Source: Stagonosporopsis chrysanthemi
Lineage: Eukaryota > Ascomycota > Dothideomycetes > Pleosporales > Didymellaceae
NCBI GenBank assembly: GCA_022560025.1
Contig: JAFISE010000112.1
Coordinates: 45,678 to 109,677, forward strand
Length of the DNA: 64,000 nucleotides
Reading direction: 5' to 3'
Shown here: positions 47,722-61,300 of the stretch, piece after piece
Layout: each line of letters starts with the position of its first letter
How positions within the stretch are numbered: the first letter of the stretch is position 1
The notes under the pieces: model-generated
Told to the model about the DNA's origin: nothing
What the model saw: only the letters and a program-made list of their open reading frames with translations
Databases searched by the model: none
Program-made: the position numbers and the translations under genes

Positions 47722-49599
47722 GGCTGAGATTGTGGGTGTGAGAGAGGGCAGGGACGCAGACGGGTAATAATATCAACACCGTGAGCCACTCGCGTAGCTA
47801 AGACTAAAGCAGGAGTACCACAGCGCAAGATGATTTCTGTTGAAGAGGAGGGCGGTCAAGAAAGGTCTCAAGTTATGGAGTGTGAGACGACATAGCGAGG
47901 CGACTTATACTTCTTCACCCACCGTCTCTGATGAAAGAGGGTGCGTGTGCGAACCACACCTTCATTGCTTAGGGGTATGTACCCGATCTCAGTCCGTTTC
48001 AGAAACAACCGTCTCCCTTGCACCTGCCAGCCGCCTATCACGTAGGACAATCCATTGGCTCAAGGGACAAATGACTCCGGATGAGAGTCCGAATGGGTCA
48101 AAGCATCAAAGCCAACAAGAGAAGGCTGGCCCTACCGGGTACTGTTCGAGTGGGAGCACGGCGGGCCGCCGGTAGAGCCGCACTGAGAGCAGCTGGAACC
48201 GGGGCTACGTCCGTGAGCACCCACCACGCCGTACCCGTTACATCAGTCGGCACTTCGACCTGGACGCTGAACACCCCCCAGCCCAGCAAAGTTGACTTTG
48301 ATCATCAAAATTGGTCATTCCGTGCTCGTAGACTGGTTGTCAACTGCATTAGGGCTTATCTGCAAGAGTTATCACCCAGTGCTGTGCCACCTTAATCTTC
48401 AGGGACAGCCGAATATCGAGGTTTGGAGCCTTTTGAATACGTAGGATCTGCAGGTCATGTGTGTCAGAGCCGTCCGCAAGCAGGTGACGGGCCCCGATCT
48501 GGAGAGCGGGCTCGGTGTTCACCGAGGATGCGCCATAAGTCTGCGTCCAAAAGCAAGGACCTCATTTGCTTTCTTCGTTGTTATGGTAAACACCGACGTA
48601 TACCTCCTTGACACCACTTCGCGTGTTGGGCATCACGCATGGCACAATAAAGGAGCCAACGCAATGACAGTACGTCATCAGCGGAAAGGCCAGCTTGATG
48701 CTGGGCAACAGAAGAAGTGCAAGCTGCTGTAGCAACAGACCCTCGATAAGGGATCAGGGAGCTTGAGGGGAAACGTGTCGCATGCAGGGTCCTCTCACCG
48801 GTTTTCCAGTGACTTCTCAGCCACCCTCGTGACTTTCAAGCAATTATACTAAAGGAGCTGTACACTCAGAGTGCAGCAGAAGTACCAACTGGACGGTCCG
48901 CGGCCAGCCTCGCTTTACTGTCCTTCCAAGTGAACTTGAGCATGCAGTAACAGCACTGGGATCAGGTCGTTGATGATCTAGGCGCTGGCAAAGACGCTGC
49001 ACGTTCTGTCACAAAGCTCTGCTCGCAAGTAATGTTGCGATCAAAATATCATGGCTTGGCATTGTCCAAATACAGAGTCGTCTGAAGATCGAAGCCGGTG
49101 CTAGCGCAACACTGCCTGCAGTACGTCAGTGATGCTTGTTCCACATGCCGAGTGAAGAAGACGCAATTATCTGGTCAGAGAATGTGGGGTCTCGTCTTGC
49201 ATGAACGAGATGTGTGGAAAAGCGGGGCATGCGCAGCTGTGAATTCGGAGACGCCGAATCTGCACAGCGACACCACAGCCAGTATTGAATAAGCGAACTC
49301 GAGAGTCGGACAATGACCGCATTGTTGGATACGGATCAACAAAGCTGGCTATCAGACACAGGGTGGAATGCGAGCATATCACGTGACAGTAGACTACTGA
49401 AGCCAGGACTGTCGTCATCCAGCCGCCATACCGCAACCATGCGCTGCATGTTCGAAATACGATCTGGAAAACTTTTGATTTGGTGCCTGCTCACACATAT
49501 GGTATCTGATCGTCAATATTGCACTTGAGCGCCGGTAACGCCCTGCCGTGCCAATGCTGTGTCTCGAATTTTGGTGATTGCGAAAGGGGGAGGAACGCT
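47722..49599. other. intergenic, no gene seen
   Basis: 1.9 kb between two minus-strand genes. The first part is presumably the promoter of the gene ending at 46850. No repeat, RNA gene or coding pattern identified. Confidence 0.5.
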
Positions 49600-50839
<1,240 letters not shown>

Positions 50840-51564
50840 CTGATGTATTAATATGGCACGGAAAAAGTCTCGAGTGTTACTGAGAGGCAATTGCGAAAGG
50901 ATAAACTTTTATCTGCTGCTCAGCCTGTCTTTACGTCGTTTGTGGGGCAATAAGAGTCAAGCATGTGTGAATGACTGTCCGGAGTCGGCCCTGCTATGAT
51001 TGGCCGAGACCGGGCGGTGAGGCATGCAACACTCGTGTCTGGACCTCAAAGCTCAATAAAGGTTACAATACTCGGTGCGTTTGGGCCTGGGCTGCCCCTG
51101 GGCAGTAGGATACAGTCAGCCCAAAGTTTTTTCACATCATTAGCATCCCAACATGTTCGTATAACGGACGCCTCCTCCTTACGGAAGAGAGGCAACTGCT
51201 ACGCGACACAGTTGAGTAGCACAACACGCCTCGCTGACACCTCTGACCATCCTTCCACCAATGAGCGCACCCATTGGAAGCATGATAGCAACTCCCATGT
51301 TGTTGCACCCTTGAGCAGGAGATCGTTTCATACATCGTCTCTCGTGATTAGGCATTCTTAAGACTTTACTGACAAACAGATGTATGCGGTCATAGGAACT
51401 ACTCCACCATCGACGTCATGGCTGCATACCGTTTCTGTCAGCTTCAGAAAACAGCGGCGTCTGAGCATTCACCAAAACATCAACAGTGATATTACAGCCT
51501 TCATCGAACCCACTGCCACGTTACATACTCTACTCATAGAACCCAATTACGCAAAACATTCATA
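50840..51564. promoter_or_regulatory. shared divergent promoter of ARO3 and the dehydratase-like gene
   Basis: 725 bases between two divergent starts. gagtca at 50954-50959 reads TGACTC on the ARO3 strand, the core of a Gcn4/CpcA amino-acid-control element. No quinate-activator site could be recognised with confidence. Confidence 0.4.
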
Positions 51565-52638
51565 ATGGGCGGCCTCGACCTCGCATCCCTCACCACCATT
51601 CCAATCAGCTACGCAACATGCTCTCTCGGCTCGCCGAACTCACCACCACCGCTCCTCGATCGCCTTGATGCCATCTCGAAAGCCGAGTTCTCCGCCGTGG
51701 AGCTCTCGTTCCCTGACATCCTATCGTATGGCCAGACGCTGCTGGGCCACGAAGTAGAGCCCAAGAACTACAATGAGCTTGAGAAGGTTGCAGGCGAAAT
51801 CAAGAAGGAATGCGACAAGCGCAGTCTCGGCATAATGATGCTGCAGCCGTTCGCCAACTTCGAGGGTTGGCCGCAAGGCTCGGACGAGCGCGAAGATGCG
51901 TTCGAGCGGCTGGACGGCTGGATCCGAATTATGCGGGCTGCAGGTACGGATCTGCTACAAGTAGGGTCTACGGATGTCAAGCTCGAGAAACTGGACAAGA
52001 GTCGCATTGTTCCCGATTTGCAGGAGCTTGCCGATAAATTGGCGAAGCATGGATTCCGTGTCGCATACGAGAACTGGTGCTGGTCGACTCATGCACCAGA
52101 CTGGAAGGATGTGTGGGAGATTGTGCAGAAAGTCGATCGCCCGAATATCGGTCTCTGTCTCGACACCTTCCAGACCGCCGGCGGCGAGTGGGCAGATCCA
52201 CGGACTAAGTCGGGGTTGCTAGAGGACGTATCTAGAGACGAGTTGGAAAAGCGGTTCAGGAAGAGTCTTGAAGAGCTCGGCAAGACGATTCCCAAAGACA
52301 AGATCTACCTTCTGCAGATCAGCGACGCATACAAGGTACCCGAAACACTCAAGGATGAGCGCGATGACGATGGCTTGCTGCCACGCGGTCGATGGAGTCA
52401 CGACTTCAGGCCGCTACCGTATAATGGCGGCTACCTTCCTGTCGCACATGTAGCACGCGCCGTTCTCAACACTGGTTTCAGGGGATGGTTCAGCTACGAG
52501 GTCTTCGACGGTGGAAAGGATGGTCAGAGCGGTGATGTTGATATCGTGGCCTATGCGCGCGCAGCGAAGAACGTACAAGGAAGGTTACTGGCAGAGTGCG
52601 CCGGCGAGAAAATCCCGGAGGAAATCGCGACACGATAG
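51565..52638 (+). CDS. 3-dehydroshikimate-dehydratase-like TIM-barrel enzyme
   Basis: Xylose-isomerase-type TIM-barrel (sugar phosphate isomerase/epimerase, AP-endonuclease-2 fold). Single exon, 357 aa. It follows fungal 3-dehydroshikimate dehydratases (qa-4/QutC) block by block: VELSFPD, MLQPFANFEGW, YENWCWSTHAPDW, CLDTFQTAGGEWADP, IYLLQISDA, GYLPV and GWFSYEVF. The metal-binding acidic and His positions in these blocks are present. Such an enzyme would turn dehydroshikimate into protocatechuate; other members of the fold act on other sugars, so the reaction is probable, not proven. No signal peptide. It is divergent from DAHP synthase, which feeds dehydroshikimate. Start ATG at 51565 follows an A-rich leader. 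Confidence 0.75.
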   Translation: MGGLDLASLTTIPISYATCSLGSPNSPPPLLDRLDAISKAEFSAVELSFPDILSYGQTLLGHEVEPKNYNELEKVAGEIKKECDKRSLGIMMLQPFANFEGWPQGSDEREDAFERLDGWIRIMRAAGTDLLQVGSTDVKLEKLDKSRIVPDLQELADKLAKHGFRVAYENWCWSTHAPDWKDVWEIVQKVDRPNIGLCLDTFQTAGGEWADPRTKSGLLEDVSRDELEKRFRKSLEELGKTIPKDKIYLLQISDAYKVPETLKDERDDDGLLPRGRWSHDFRPLPYNGGYLPVAHVARAVLNTGFRGWFSYEVFDGGKDGQSGDVDIVAYARAAKNVQGRLLAECAGEKIPEEIATR

Positions 52639-52860
52639 CCTATTGACAGTAGGTCATCACGAATCGTTTAAGAAGAGAACTGTGTATGTATGAGGAAAAA
52701 ATACTATTGATTACTCACGCACTGAATCAGAAAACCCTACGGTCCTAACGCTGATTGAACTCACATCACTATATCCCCCTGGCAACAATATTCGCAACAA
52801 GGACCAGTACCAGCGTTTTCGTCGTTGCAAGCTTTTTGCTGAATAATAGTCAGCACAACC

Positions 52861-53790
52861 TTAACACGGCATTCCTGGATAAGGACACCACCCAGACTCC
52901 TCTGGCTTTGCAGACGCCACTGCGCTCGTAGTAGCACTAGTCGTAGACATCTCCCCTTTTGCCGTTCCGGTCACGAACGTCGTCTTCGGCTCGCCACAGT
53001 ACACGCCCGGGAATGGATAGGGACACCTAGGGTCCGCCGATATGATGCTCGTTTGAACAGCAGGCAGCTCTGAGTGAGCTGTTAATGAAGGTTTCGAAGT
53101 CGGTATCAACGGCGGTGCCAACTTGAACGATGGCAAAGAAGGCGCAAAAGGTTCACCCGTCATCGATGGCTGTTTCACCGTCTTCGTCACCATGCTCGTG
53201 ATCTTCGATGTGATCATCGGCTCCTTGGGTGAAGGCTTTGCGGTCGACGACTTTGCTGTGCTTGTTGTGATGGTGATATACATTGTGCTGGTCGGCGCAA
53301 CTGGACTGGGCAATCGCCCAGGGTCGAAAATTATCGGGTCGGCGAGCGCGTTATGGTTGCCCAGTGATGGTGCTACAGATGCAGATGGTGCCGGCGTGAA
53401 CATGTTGGATCCCGAAACAGTGGGGAGGCTTTCAGATGAATGGTTGCATGAGTGAGAGTAATGAGCTGCTGAGGAAGACAAAAACCCACTGCTTGGCGCG
53501 TAATGTTTCTGTCCTGCAGAAGTAGCGTTCAAGTATGAAGCGTGACTTCCCAAACTACTTGGGAACCGTGGGATTGCGGTTGCCGTCATGTGCATGAGTG
53601 TTGTCTGGTTGAACGGCATCGTCGATGTGGGAATTGTTGAAGGGCAGTGAGTTGTTGCGTTGATCAGAGACGGAAGAGCTCCATGGCGGTCGTCATGGCG
53701 TGCGATAACACGCCCTGAAGCCGCTTGAGCGGTTAGGAATGCGACAAGTAGCATGGACACCATGATAGTAGGAGTGTACTGGGGTTGCAT
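52861..53790 (-). CDS. secreted Ser/Thr-rich protein with paired CPYPG motifs
   Basis: Unrecognised secreted protein. From Met at 53790 a signal peptide (MVSMLLVAFLTAQAASG) is followed by RVIARHDD, perhaps a KEX2-like site (309 aa). An upstream Met at 53862 would add 24 polar residues before the hydrophobic core and is less likely. The body is Ser/Thr/Pro-rich with several NxS/T sites, as in heavily O-glycosylated wall proteins. The C-terminal 55 residues hold CPYPFPGVYC and, at the very end, CPYPGMPC: the same short Cys-Pro-Tyr-Pro motif twice. No GPI signal. Function unknown; probably extracellular or wall-bound. Confidence 0.7.
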   Translation of the reverse strand: MQPQYTPTIMVSMLLVAFLTAQAASGRVIARHDDRHGALPSLINATTHCPSTIPTSTMPFNQTTLMHMTATAIPRFPSSLGSHASYLNATSAGQKHYAPSSGFLSSSAAHYSHSCNHSSESLPTVSGSNMFTPAPSASVAPSLGNHNALADPIIFDPGRLPSPVAPTSTMYITITTSTAKSSTAKPSPKEPMITSKITSMVTKTVKQPSMTGEPFAPSLPSFKLAPPLIPTSKPSLTAHSELPAVQTSIISADPRCPYPFPGVYCGEPKTTFVTGTAKGEMSTTSATTSAVASAKPEESGWCPYPGMPC

Positions 53791-54167
53791 TTGGATGTGC
53801 TTTTGCGAATGAGATGGATGATTTATTTCTCGAGAAGTAATATGGCCTTTATTGTCATACACTGCGCACAGTGTGATGTACTCACAGTATTGTCATAGTG
53901 TCCATTAATGAACAATCTTCTTTGCAGTGACAAGGCCCATGCATGCGTTTGAACAGTGCTATACCCTGAGACCCTTGACGTACAGGATCATGGTTCGAAA
54001 CCAGGCTTTTTTGTACAATGAATGAGGAACTATGCAAGACGAAAAAGCCGAAGCTCGGTACTTGACATTGCGACCCTAGAAACACTCTGAACCGTAATAC
54101 ATCTCTGCAGTAGTGCAATACATGATAAGCAAGGAAATTATGAAAGGGAACATCGCACAGTGATCAT
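53791..54167. other. intergenic
   Basis: 377 bases. A GGTTCGAAACC box at about 53994 looks like a tRNA B box but no tRNA fold fits around it. Confidence 0.4.
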
Positions 54168-54608
54168 TCACCTTCCCAACGGACCCAGACACCCGCACCT
54201 CTCCCCCATGGCCCTCTTCTCAACACATTTTCTCCTCTCCTCCTCACACATCTTCACCCCCACAATATTGACCCCTTCCTTATGCATCCACGCAAGCACA
54301 TCATCCCAGGTACGATACACTTTCACCACCGAATCGTGCCTTACATCAACCTCCGAGTGAAGACCAGGAATGGCATAGAACCCTTTGCCCAGTTTCCCAT
54401 TACTGGGGATTGGTGGTGAATCGTCTTCGTGTTTGTGTTTGCGGTGAAGGCGAAGGTGTCTCTTCACCTTTTCGACTTTTGTCTTGAGGTTCCGGGCGAA
54501 CCGGCAGGGAGTTCGTTTCTTCTCGCACGGGTATGGACTGTGTGGGCGTCGACAGGACAGGAATTCTTCGCTGTGATTCGCTTCTTCTGGGATTTCGAAG
54601 CGGACCAT
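54168..54608 (-). CDS. small basic uncharacterised protein (146 aa)
   Basis: Single open frame with coding-like composition. No family recognised. The first half is strongly basic (KTKVEKVKRHLRLHRKHKH), which could bind nucleic acid or guide nuclear import. The second half contains YRTWDDVLAWMHKEGV and KMCEEERRKCVEKR. Eight cysteines, several in CxxPxxC-like spacing (CRRPHSPYPCEKK). No signal peptide. No intron needed. It lies between the secreted-protein gene and the O-methyltransferase, all on the minus strand but with separate promoters. Confidence 0.5.
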   Translation of the reverse strand: MVRFEIPEEANHSEEFLSCRRPHSPYPCEKKRTPCRFARNLKTKVEKVKRHLRLHRKHKHEDDSPPIPSNGKLGKGFYAIPGLHSEVDVRHDSVVKVYRTWDDVLAWMHKEGVNIVGVKMCEEERRKCVEKRAMGERCGCLGPLGR

Positions 54609-54929
54609 GGTGTAAGTCGATAGTGGATAGGACTTTTAGAAGTACTCGTTGGATGTGTTCAAATCGGTTTGTAAGATACGAAGCTGATTGTGCAGAGCTA
54701 GACGATAGTCAAAGCTGCGTGAATATATACATGTGGAATAAGTGTGATCTCTGCTTCATGATCGTGAACCATAGTTGCGGATACCTCAAAATTATTCCAT
54801 CAAGGGTCCGAACGAACCATGGGCTGCGTGACTGAAGGGACTCGCCGTAAGCAGTCGTGGAGAGAAACCTGTCATGGCACTTTGACTACCTCCAGAGAAA
54901 CGCATACGACGACGATGACAAGAAACAGT
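54609..54929. other. intergenic
   Basis: 321 bases holding the promoter of the small basic protein and the 3' end of the methyltransferase. Nothing else seen. Confidence 0.4.
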
Positions 54930-56217
54930 TTACTTCGAACACGTACAGCACTTATTTTCACCTTGAGTAGTCTCCGAAAGCTCAGCCTCAATGACACTCT
55001 CTGTAACACCCGGGTAACTGTAGACTTTGACAAATGTCAGGCCAGCTCTCTGAATGATCTGTTTCCAGCATGCCTTTGTCCTTTCTCTTACGCCAAGATG
55101 AGCCAACATCATCATGTCCATTGACGTCGCAGCTAGCGTTGAGCTTTCCTCGGACAGCACAATATCGTTCAGCAGTACATGCGAGTAATCAGGTCTCAAG
55201 GCGGGTCGGAGGTTTTCAAGGATCTTGACGCCATGTTCATCGTCCCAGTCGTGCAAAATGGAATGGAGTGAGTAAGCTCTTGCGCCCTTGATTAGCTGCG
55301 GGGTGTAACAGTCGTGCGCTTGGCTTTCGAAAGGTAGGTTATCTTTGTCTGCGATGCTGGTAATGACCGGCTCTCGATCTTGCAAGACTAGCTGGCCGGG
55401 ATGAGACGCATGTGCGGCTGCGAAAAGTGCAACATCGCGACCGCGTCCTCCGCCCACATCCAACGGTAGGGTCTCATTGATACTCGAATCGAAACCATCA
55501 ATCAGACGCTTACTCACCGAATAGAAGCCATTGTCGTACCAGTTCGCTTTTCCAGCACGGTGGGCAGATATGGAAGCCGAAAACTCGTCAAGATGTGGCG
55601 GCGTGGCAACTAGCCAGTCGAAAAAGGCAAGGTCGCTGTTGTGTGCCGCTTGAAATGGTCCCTTTATCAGCTGATGATGGCACCTGGTAACTGTTCTTCT
55701 TAAAGAACTCTGGGAAGTGGTTGGACGAAGGCCTAGCAACATCGTAGCAAAAATCAATGCTTTGTTGGTAATTCTCTGCTGCTAGACCATCACTGAGACG
55801 AGACCCGTATATTCTGCCGTCATGGAAACTGAGTATCTTCATCGCGATCAGGTGCCGAACGATTCGCTCTAAGAGGGAAATGGTGACACCGGACCTTTCG
55901 GCCAGGTTCGCAGAAGTCAGTCCTGAGTCGCTGGCATCCTTCAGATGTTGGAAGAGCTTCACGTCTACCGCAAGCTTGAAATGAGCTGACAATGCCGGCT
56001 GGTGTTATATCAGCTGGCGTCTCCGATAGTCGTTCTAGGTGAGAATAACCTCTGCCCAAAAGCTCCTTTGCAGAAATTCATTGGGGATCTCGAGTGCAGA
56101 AACGAGGTCGCGACCTAGATCAATTGGGGATTCTCGCGATCCAACTTTGTCGCCCTCATAGGCTTTGCCAGCGGCCGCGATACGCTCCAATATAGACGAT
56201 ACGGTTTTTTCTGTCAT
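54930..56217 (-). pseudogene. O-methyltransferase (plant-type family 2), frameshifted
   Basis: Fungal O-methyltransferase of the kind found in polyketide clusters. Exon 1 is 56217-56050; a 51-nt intron with an unusual donor (gttatt, acceptor caccag) joins FWAE to PALSAHFKLAVDVKLF. The dimerisation part (SGVTISLLERIVRHL) and the SAM site (LPLDVGGGRGRD), then LHDWDDE with the catalytic His and LLNDIV, are all present. The frame breaks by one base at a ccctt/t run (55660-55665): SYQVPSSAD is in one frame and GPFQAAHNSD, the direct continuation, in the next. No intron explains it. Either a recent +1 mutation or a homopolymer miscall. Downstream frame is otherwise open to 54930, about 425 aa in all. 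Confidence 0.7.
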
Positions 56218-58360
56218 TGTGTGTTTGATTGAGGATATCTGAGACCACACAGGATGGGCCTCGACCTGTAGTTATGGCACATGTTCACCTTCCAACGTTA
56301 CCCTACCGGTCTCTAGCGCTCTGCAGTGTCCAAGGTGAAGTCCTCGCCACAGATATGTCTGCATTCATCGGACACTTTAGGGGCCAATCTGCGCAGCCTG
56401 AAAAGAATGCCGTGTTGGTCTCGCGCCACTGACGTGCTTCAAGCCAGCTTTGAGCAGGAGTTTGCCACAATGCCGTTAGTGCGTATCCTCAATCGGTCAT
56501 ACATCTGTCCTGTAGATGGTTCAACAGCGACATGGGACGGTAGAATGGGATTTGGTTTGCAGGATGATCGGACCCTAGTTTGGAGCCACCAGAAGCAGCT
56601 GCGGCCCACCTCAGCACCAGCACACGAGGTCACGACTCTTCCTCTACCGCAACCATACCTTATAACTTCATTCTTGTTACGAAGCATCTGGGCACACATC
56701 ACCTTGCCATGGTTCAATTCTGAGACCTGGGCCATGTTCGTCAGATGGGAACCGAGTAGCCCGCGTCAGTGGGTCAGGGCGGCACACCGGACGGCTCACC
56801 TCGCCTGCACCCCAGTTCACTGCGACGAGACCCACAAGCTGCGGAAACGTTCTTGAACCCCACATCTGCTGACAGCAATACCTGAAGCTACCCCAATCTT
56901 CGTTGGCGCTTCTCAAGAAACAAACCCTTGACTCGAGAGCGAAGAGATGTTCGCATTCCAGTCGCTTTCATGTACATGCTGTTGAGCAAGTACCAAGAAA
57001 AGTGAAAGGATCCAGGCTCAATCTTGCTAGCCCGCCTTGAGTAGAAGACACGGCACACTAGTCTGCCAGATCTGGGTCGCTGATTGATGGACTTTGCGAA
57101 AAGTCGTCCGTCTTGATGCATGCACGATCAGGATCTATGGGTCTGATGTTTCCGGATGTGAAGGCTTGCATCACTGCACTCATACCAGATCGAGACCTTA
57201 AATCCGGGGACAGCACGTGTGCGAGAGCTCTCATCCATGCAGTATGCTTTCTTTGCTTCTGTACCGCGATCTGAATCGTCATTCCGCATCCCCGCAATAT
57301 GGCGAGTTAGCATCTTGACTTGGCTGAAAACAGGCAAAGCAAGGTACTCACTGTTGCACGGGTGACAACAGGAGCCGCTTTTGTAAAAAAAGGCTATCAA
57401 AATCTTCACCCGCCTTAGGGTCGTGAAAGTCATTGGCTGGGATGACTTCTTCGTGGTCTTTTCCATGGTTCGAATGAACGAAGCAAGGTTCAAGGACAGC
57501 AAACACTGACTTGAGCACAGTTACTCAGCATATGGGCCTCAGCTTTTGTACAGTATGGTGTGCATCTAGGGTTTGGAAGGCACACAGCTGCGGTGATTGC
57601 TCAGTATAGCCAGGAACACTTTTTCAACAGCGCAAATTTTCAGATGATAAGATATCGTAAGTATGCTGTTGTACACTGCAAAAGCCTCAATTGATAGTTG
57701 TGTAGCTTTCAATATCCCTCGTAAGCTATCTGTAGACCAGCTCAGGACCATCCCACTAACCTTCATAGTGTATAATCCAGTTCCACTCGTCCTTTGGGGT
57801 CTGTATGTTGACCATACCTGCACAACGTACGTTGCGTAACAATGTTCTGACGCGTCGCACCAGGGTCGAAGAGAACATTATTATCATGGCAGCCTGTGTG
57901 CCAACCCTGCGCTCATTGTTCCACAGAACCAAGACCCAACAACTAGCGGACACCGGCATTCCGGCTCTTGATCAGCAGACATGAATGCGACTGTGCTCAG
58001 TACTCGCCAACGGATACGTCGCGAGAGTGCGCTATTCCGCATAGAGGCGGAAGTGCAGCTCTCTAATGTTGGGCAGAAAGACTATGCCGAGTCGACCAAG
58101 TCTCAGCAAGGCATTATGTGCACGACGGAAGTGTCTGTACAACGATACAGTGAAGATAGGCGGCCTATGAGCCACACATCTATCGTGCCCAAGCATCTCA
58201 AAGATAGCCAGCAGTACCCTGAAGAGTCGCGATAGCACAACATCTGCTTCTAAAGAAGCCATTGCAGTTAAATCCAAACAATGACAGGTAACATTTTTGA
58301 CTTTCCCCAACGCCTTAACGCTCGCGCTAATGCAAACAATCAGCCACTCATACAATGCAC
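56218..58360. other. intergenic, possible small decayed exons
   Basis: 2.1 kb. On the minus strand about 57370-57530 one frame reads like protein (EEVIPANDFHDPKAGEDFD) and ends at a good donor (gtgagt), but no start or matching exons were found, so no gene is called. The remainder is nondescript. Confidence 0.35.
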
Positions 58361-61300
58361 CTATGCCTCCGTCTCAATTCCTCCTCCCCCACCTCTCTCC
58401 TTGTGTGTCACCATCTCCTTGACCTTGTTCTTCCCGCGATCCGCCGTATGCTTCATCCACGCCAGTGTCCTGGGGCCCTTCCATTGCATAAGCCCTCGAT
58501 TCTTTCTATGCAACTCTTTGTTGTGTTCCTTATAATCCTTCAACTGATCAATGGTTCCTCTTTTCCCGTCATCGCTGAGCTTGCTATCCGTCTTCCTGTG
58601 TCTCTGCAAGAAATCAGGTTTGATCTTATGGATCGGAGATTCGTCATCGTCGTCGGTGTCGGACGAGGACGAGGACGAGTCGTCGCTGGCGGAACTCCGG
58701 ATGTTAGGCGCGCCGGAGGTGTTGGTCTCATCCCAGTCGGAGTATTCTTGGTCGTTGCATACGTCGAGGACTTCCATTACGTTGAGCAGGTGCTTGTCAC
58801 CTTTTGCATAGTCTTCGTGGTAGCCGGACAGGCCGGACCAGAAAGTTAGTGTCATTTCGATCTCGCCGACTTTTTCGCCGTAGTTATCGAGTATGTTGTT
58901 TTTGGCGCGGTTGAGGTCGCCTTTCCAGACATCAAGGTGCACGGTCTGTTCTTTGTTGTCGATGAGGTTCTTGAGCCAGAGGATGCAGAAGGCTGGGCTG
59001 TGGTCTCGCAGGGCTGCGTCCTGGCGAAATTCTACTATCAGTGGTGAAGAGTAGCGCGCCTTTACTGGCAGACGTATGGCGCGCTCGCCTCGCGATCTCC
59101 ACATAGTGCCGCCTTCGTCGTGCTGTCTGACTTTACCGTCTCTACCCCTCGAATGAAGCTTGCCCTTGCCGAGGCTCGTCGTGATTTTCAGCCTCAACGG
59201 CGCCAGCTCTTTGGGCACATTGGTGCCTTTGATAAAAGGCTTGACGTCCAGCGTGCCATATTCCCAGCCCAAAAGCTCGCGTGGCAGCTTAACCTGCAAG
59301 CTACGGAACACCAGTGAAACGCGAGCGCGACCGTAACCTACTCCTCCGGCCAAGGGGTAGATGGAGACAACCTGGCTCCTTTCTTTGAACACTTTCTCTA
59401 AAGGAAGGTAGATAATGCCGAGCAAGGAATCATCTTCGTGTACGCGAGCATCGCGGACTGCAATGTGAACCTCGGTGTTGCGTACGTCTCGAATGAAACG
59501 CTCGCAGCCAGCATTGAAGAACGGCTTCGAATTCTTTGGCTTGGTGCGCGTCTTGTAAACCTTCTTATGGTTGATGATGATAGTGCAGTAGGAGGATGGG
59601 AGGTCATCGCCCTCTTCCTCTTCATCGCTGGCCTCAGCAGTTTTGTCGCCCTTCTTCTTGTTCGGCGTCTCCAGTTCCAATCCGGTAATCTGATGAATTT
59701 GCACGCTCAGAATGCCAGATGGGTAATCCATCGCTGGCGGCGAAGCAATGATCAGCTGATCTTGGCGCGCTTGGAGATCCTCCTTTTTTTGTTGATCAAC
59801 TTCGTGCTGGTGCTCTACACTAGCCTCGCGCAGCTTATTTTCTGCCTCGGAAAATGATTTCTTCTTGAGGTCTTGGATGGTGTTGATCTCCGGATCTTCC
59901 TTTTGGGTCCTGAGCTGGTCGTCCGTGATTCTAGTCTTCGAGTAGTATCCGATGCTCCAGGCAAGCTTTCCGGGCATGCCTTCACCTGCCTTCAAAGCCT
60001 TAAATCCATCTTCGCGATCCTGCATTTTCCCGTTCGTCTCAGGGCCTTTCATGATATCTTTGAGGTCGAGCTCAATACGGCCAAGATCATCATCAGCAGT
60101 AGTCCGGTCAGAGTCCCATAGCTGCAACCTCAGGCGCTCGTCAACGTTCAGCTCATCTGGAGTCACCAAAATGTAGCACTCTTCTCCCCAGTACGGTTCC
60201 ATGTTCTTCTGCAAGACGCGAGTGGACCACATAGGCTTGCCGAACTTGGCCCACCCGACTGTAACGTAAGGGTCCGCAGAGCCCCTTTTCAGAGGGCCCA
60301 ATCCTGCATCACCCTCCTTGAAGTCGAAAGCATGATGAACGCGTACGACGAGTATGCCTTGTGCAACCGTGTCTTTCTTGAAGTCATCGCCCATCATCAT
60401 ATCCTTCAAGTTGAGGGTTAGGGATTTGGGCGCCACGTATTCAGCGAGGGCAGCATCGATGGACGACTGTACGAAGCTGGAGATGAGCGGCACATCCATG
60501 AGATTGGGTCCTTTCTTGATGAGCGGCACGCAAGAAAGATTCACCTTCGGCTGGCCTAAGAAAGACATCGTACAGATGGAGAAGAATGGAGGATCGGGGC
60601 AGAGTTGCAGTCTAACGCGCACTACACCCACAATACCAGAAAGCTCGACCCAAACAGCTGAGAGATGTCAGCAAGTACTCAGTTTTGCTAAAACCCTTTT
60701 GACTTACGAAGCTTGATGTTTCCGGGAAGATAGAACGCAAGGTAGAGATGGGCATGATTCGCTTTGGACTTGATACCGTGTCCTGTGGCCGGACGGTATG
60801 CAAATGCGATTTCCATGTTGACAAAGTCGCCCTCTTCGGCGTCCATACTATCTTGTCCCGTCTCGCCTCCGCTGTCACCATCGTCAGCCACAGTCCTGTC
60901 TCCCTTCTCTTCATTTTCGGTCTTTAGCTGCCCACCAGAGTCGACAGATCGTGCAGCTGCACCCGTTGGAAGCCATCTTACTCCGAGCAGGCGAAGCGCT
61001 TCACTGCCTTGACCAAGGTCTTCGACTGCTACCATGCGCACCATGCTGGGCAAAGAAGCCTGCATAACGTCCTCGAGAGTATCGGAGATACTAGTGAACA
61101 AGTCTGGGTTGACTAGGGGCCAGATCGATCCCATGAGAGAGTTGAGCCATTGTGTGCTTTCAGCAGTCTCGCTCTTAGCTAGCTTACGCCCCTTTTGGCG
61201 CTCTGCTTGCCACACTTCAACGTCCCATACATTCTTGATCTTGTTGTCGGTCCACTGCCTCATGAACACAATAGTGCCCGCTGCGATACCTGCCGAAAGT

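Noticed and set aside
53985..54010. Possible tRNA gene (GGTTCGAAACC B box followed by a T run)
   Set aside because: No acceptor stem pairs and no A box lies at the right distance on either strand.
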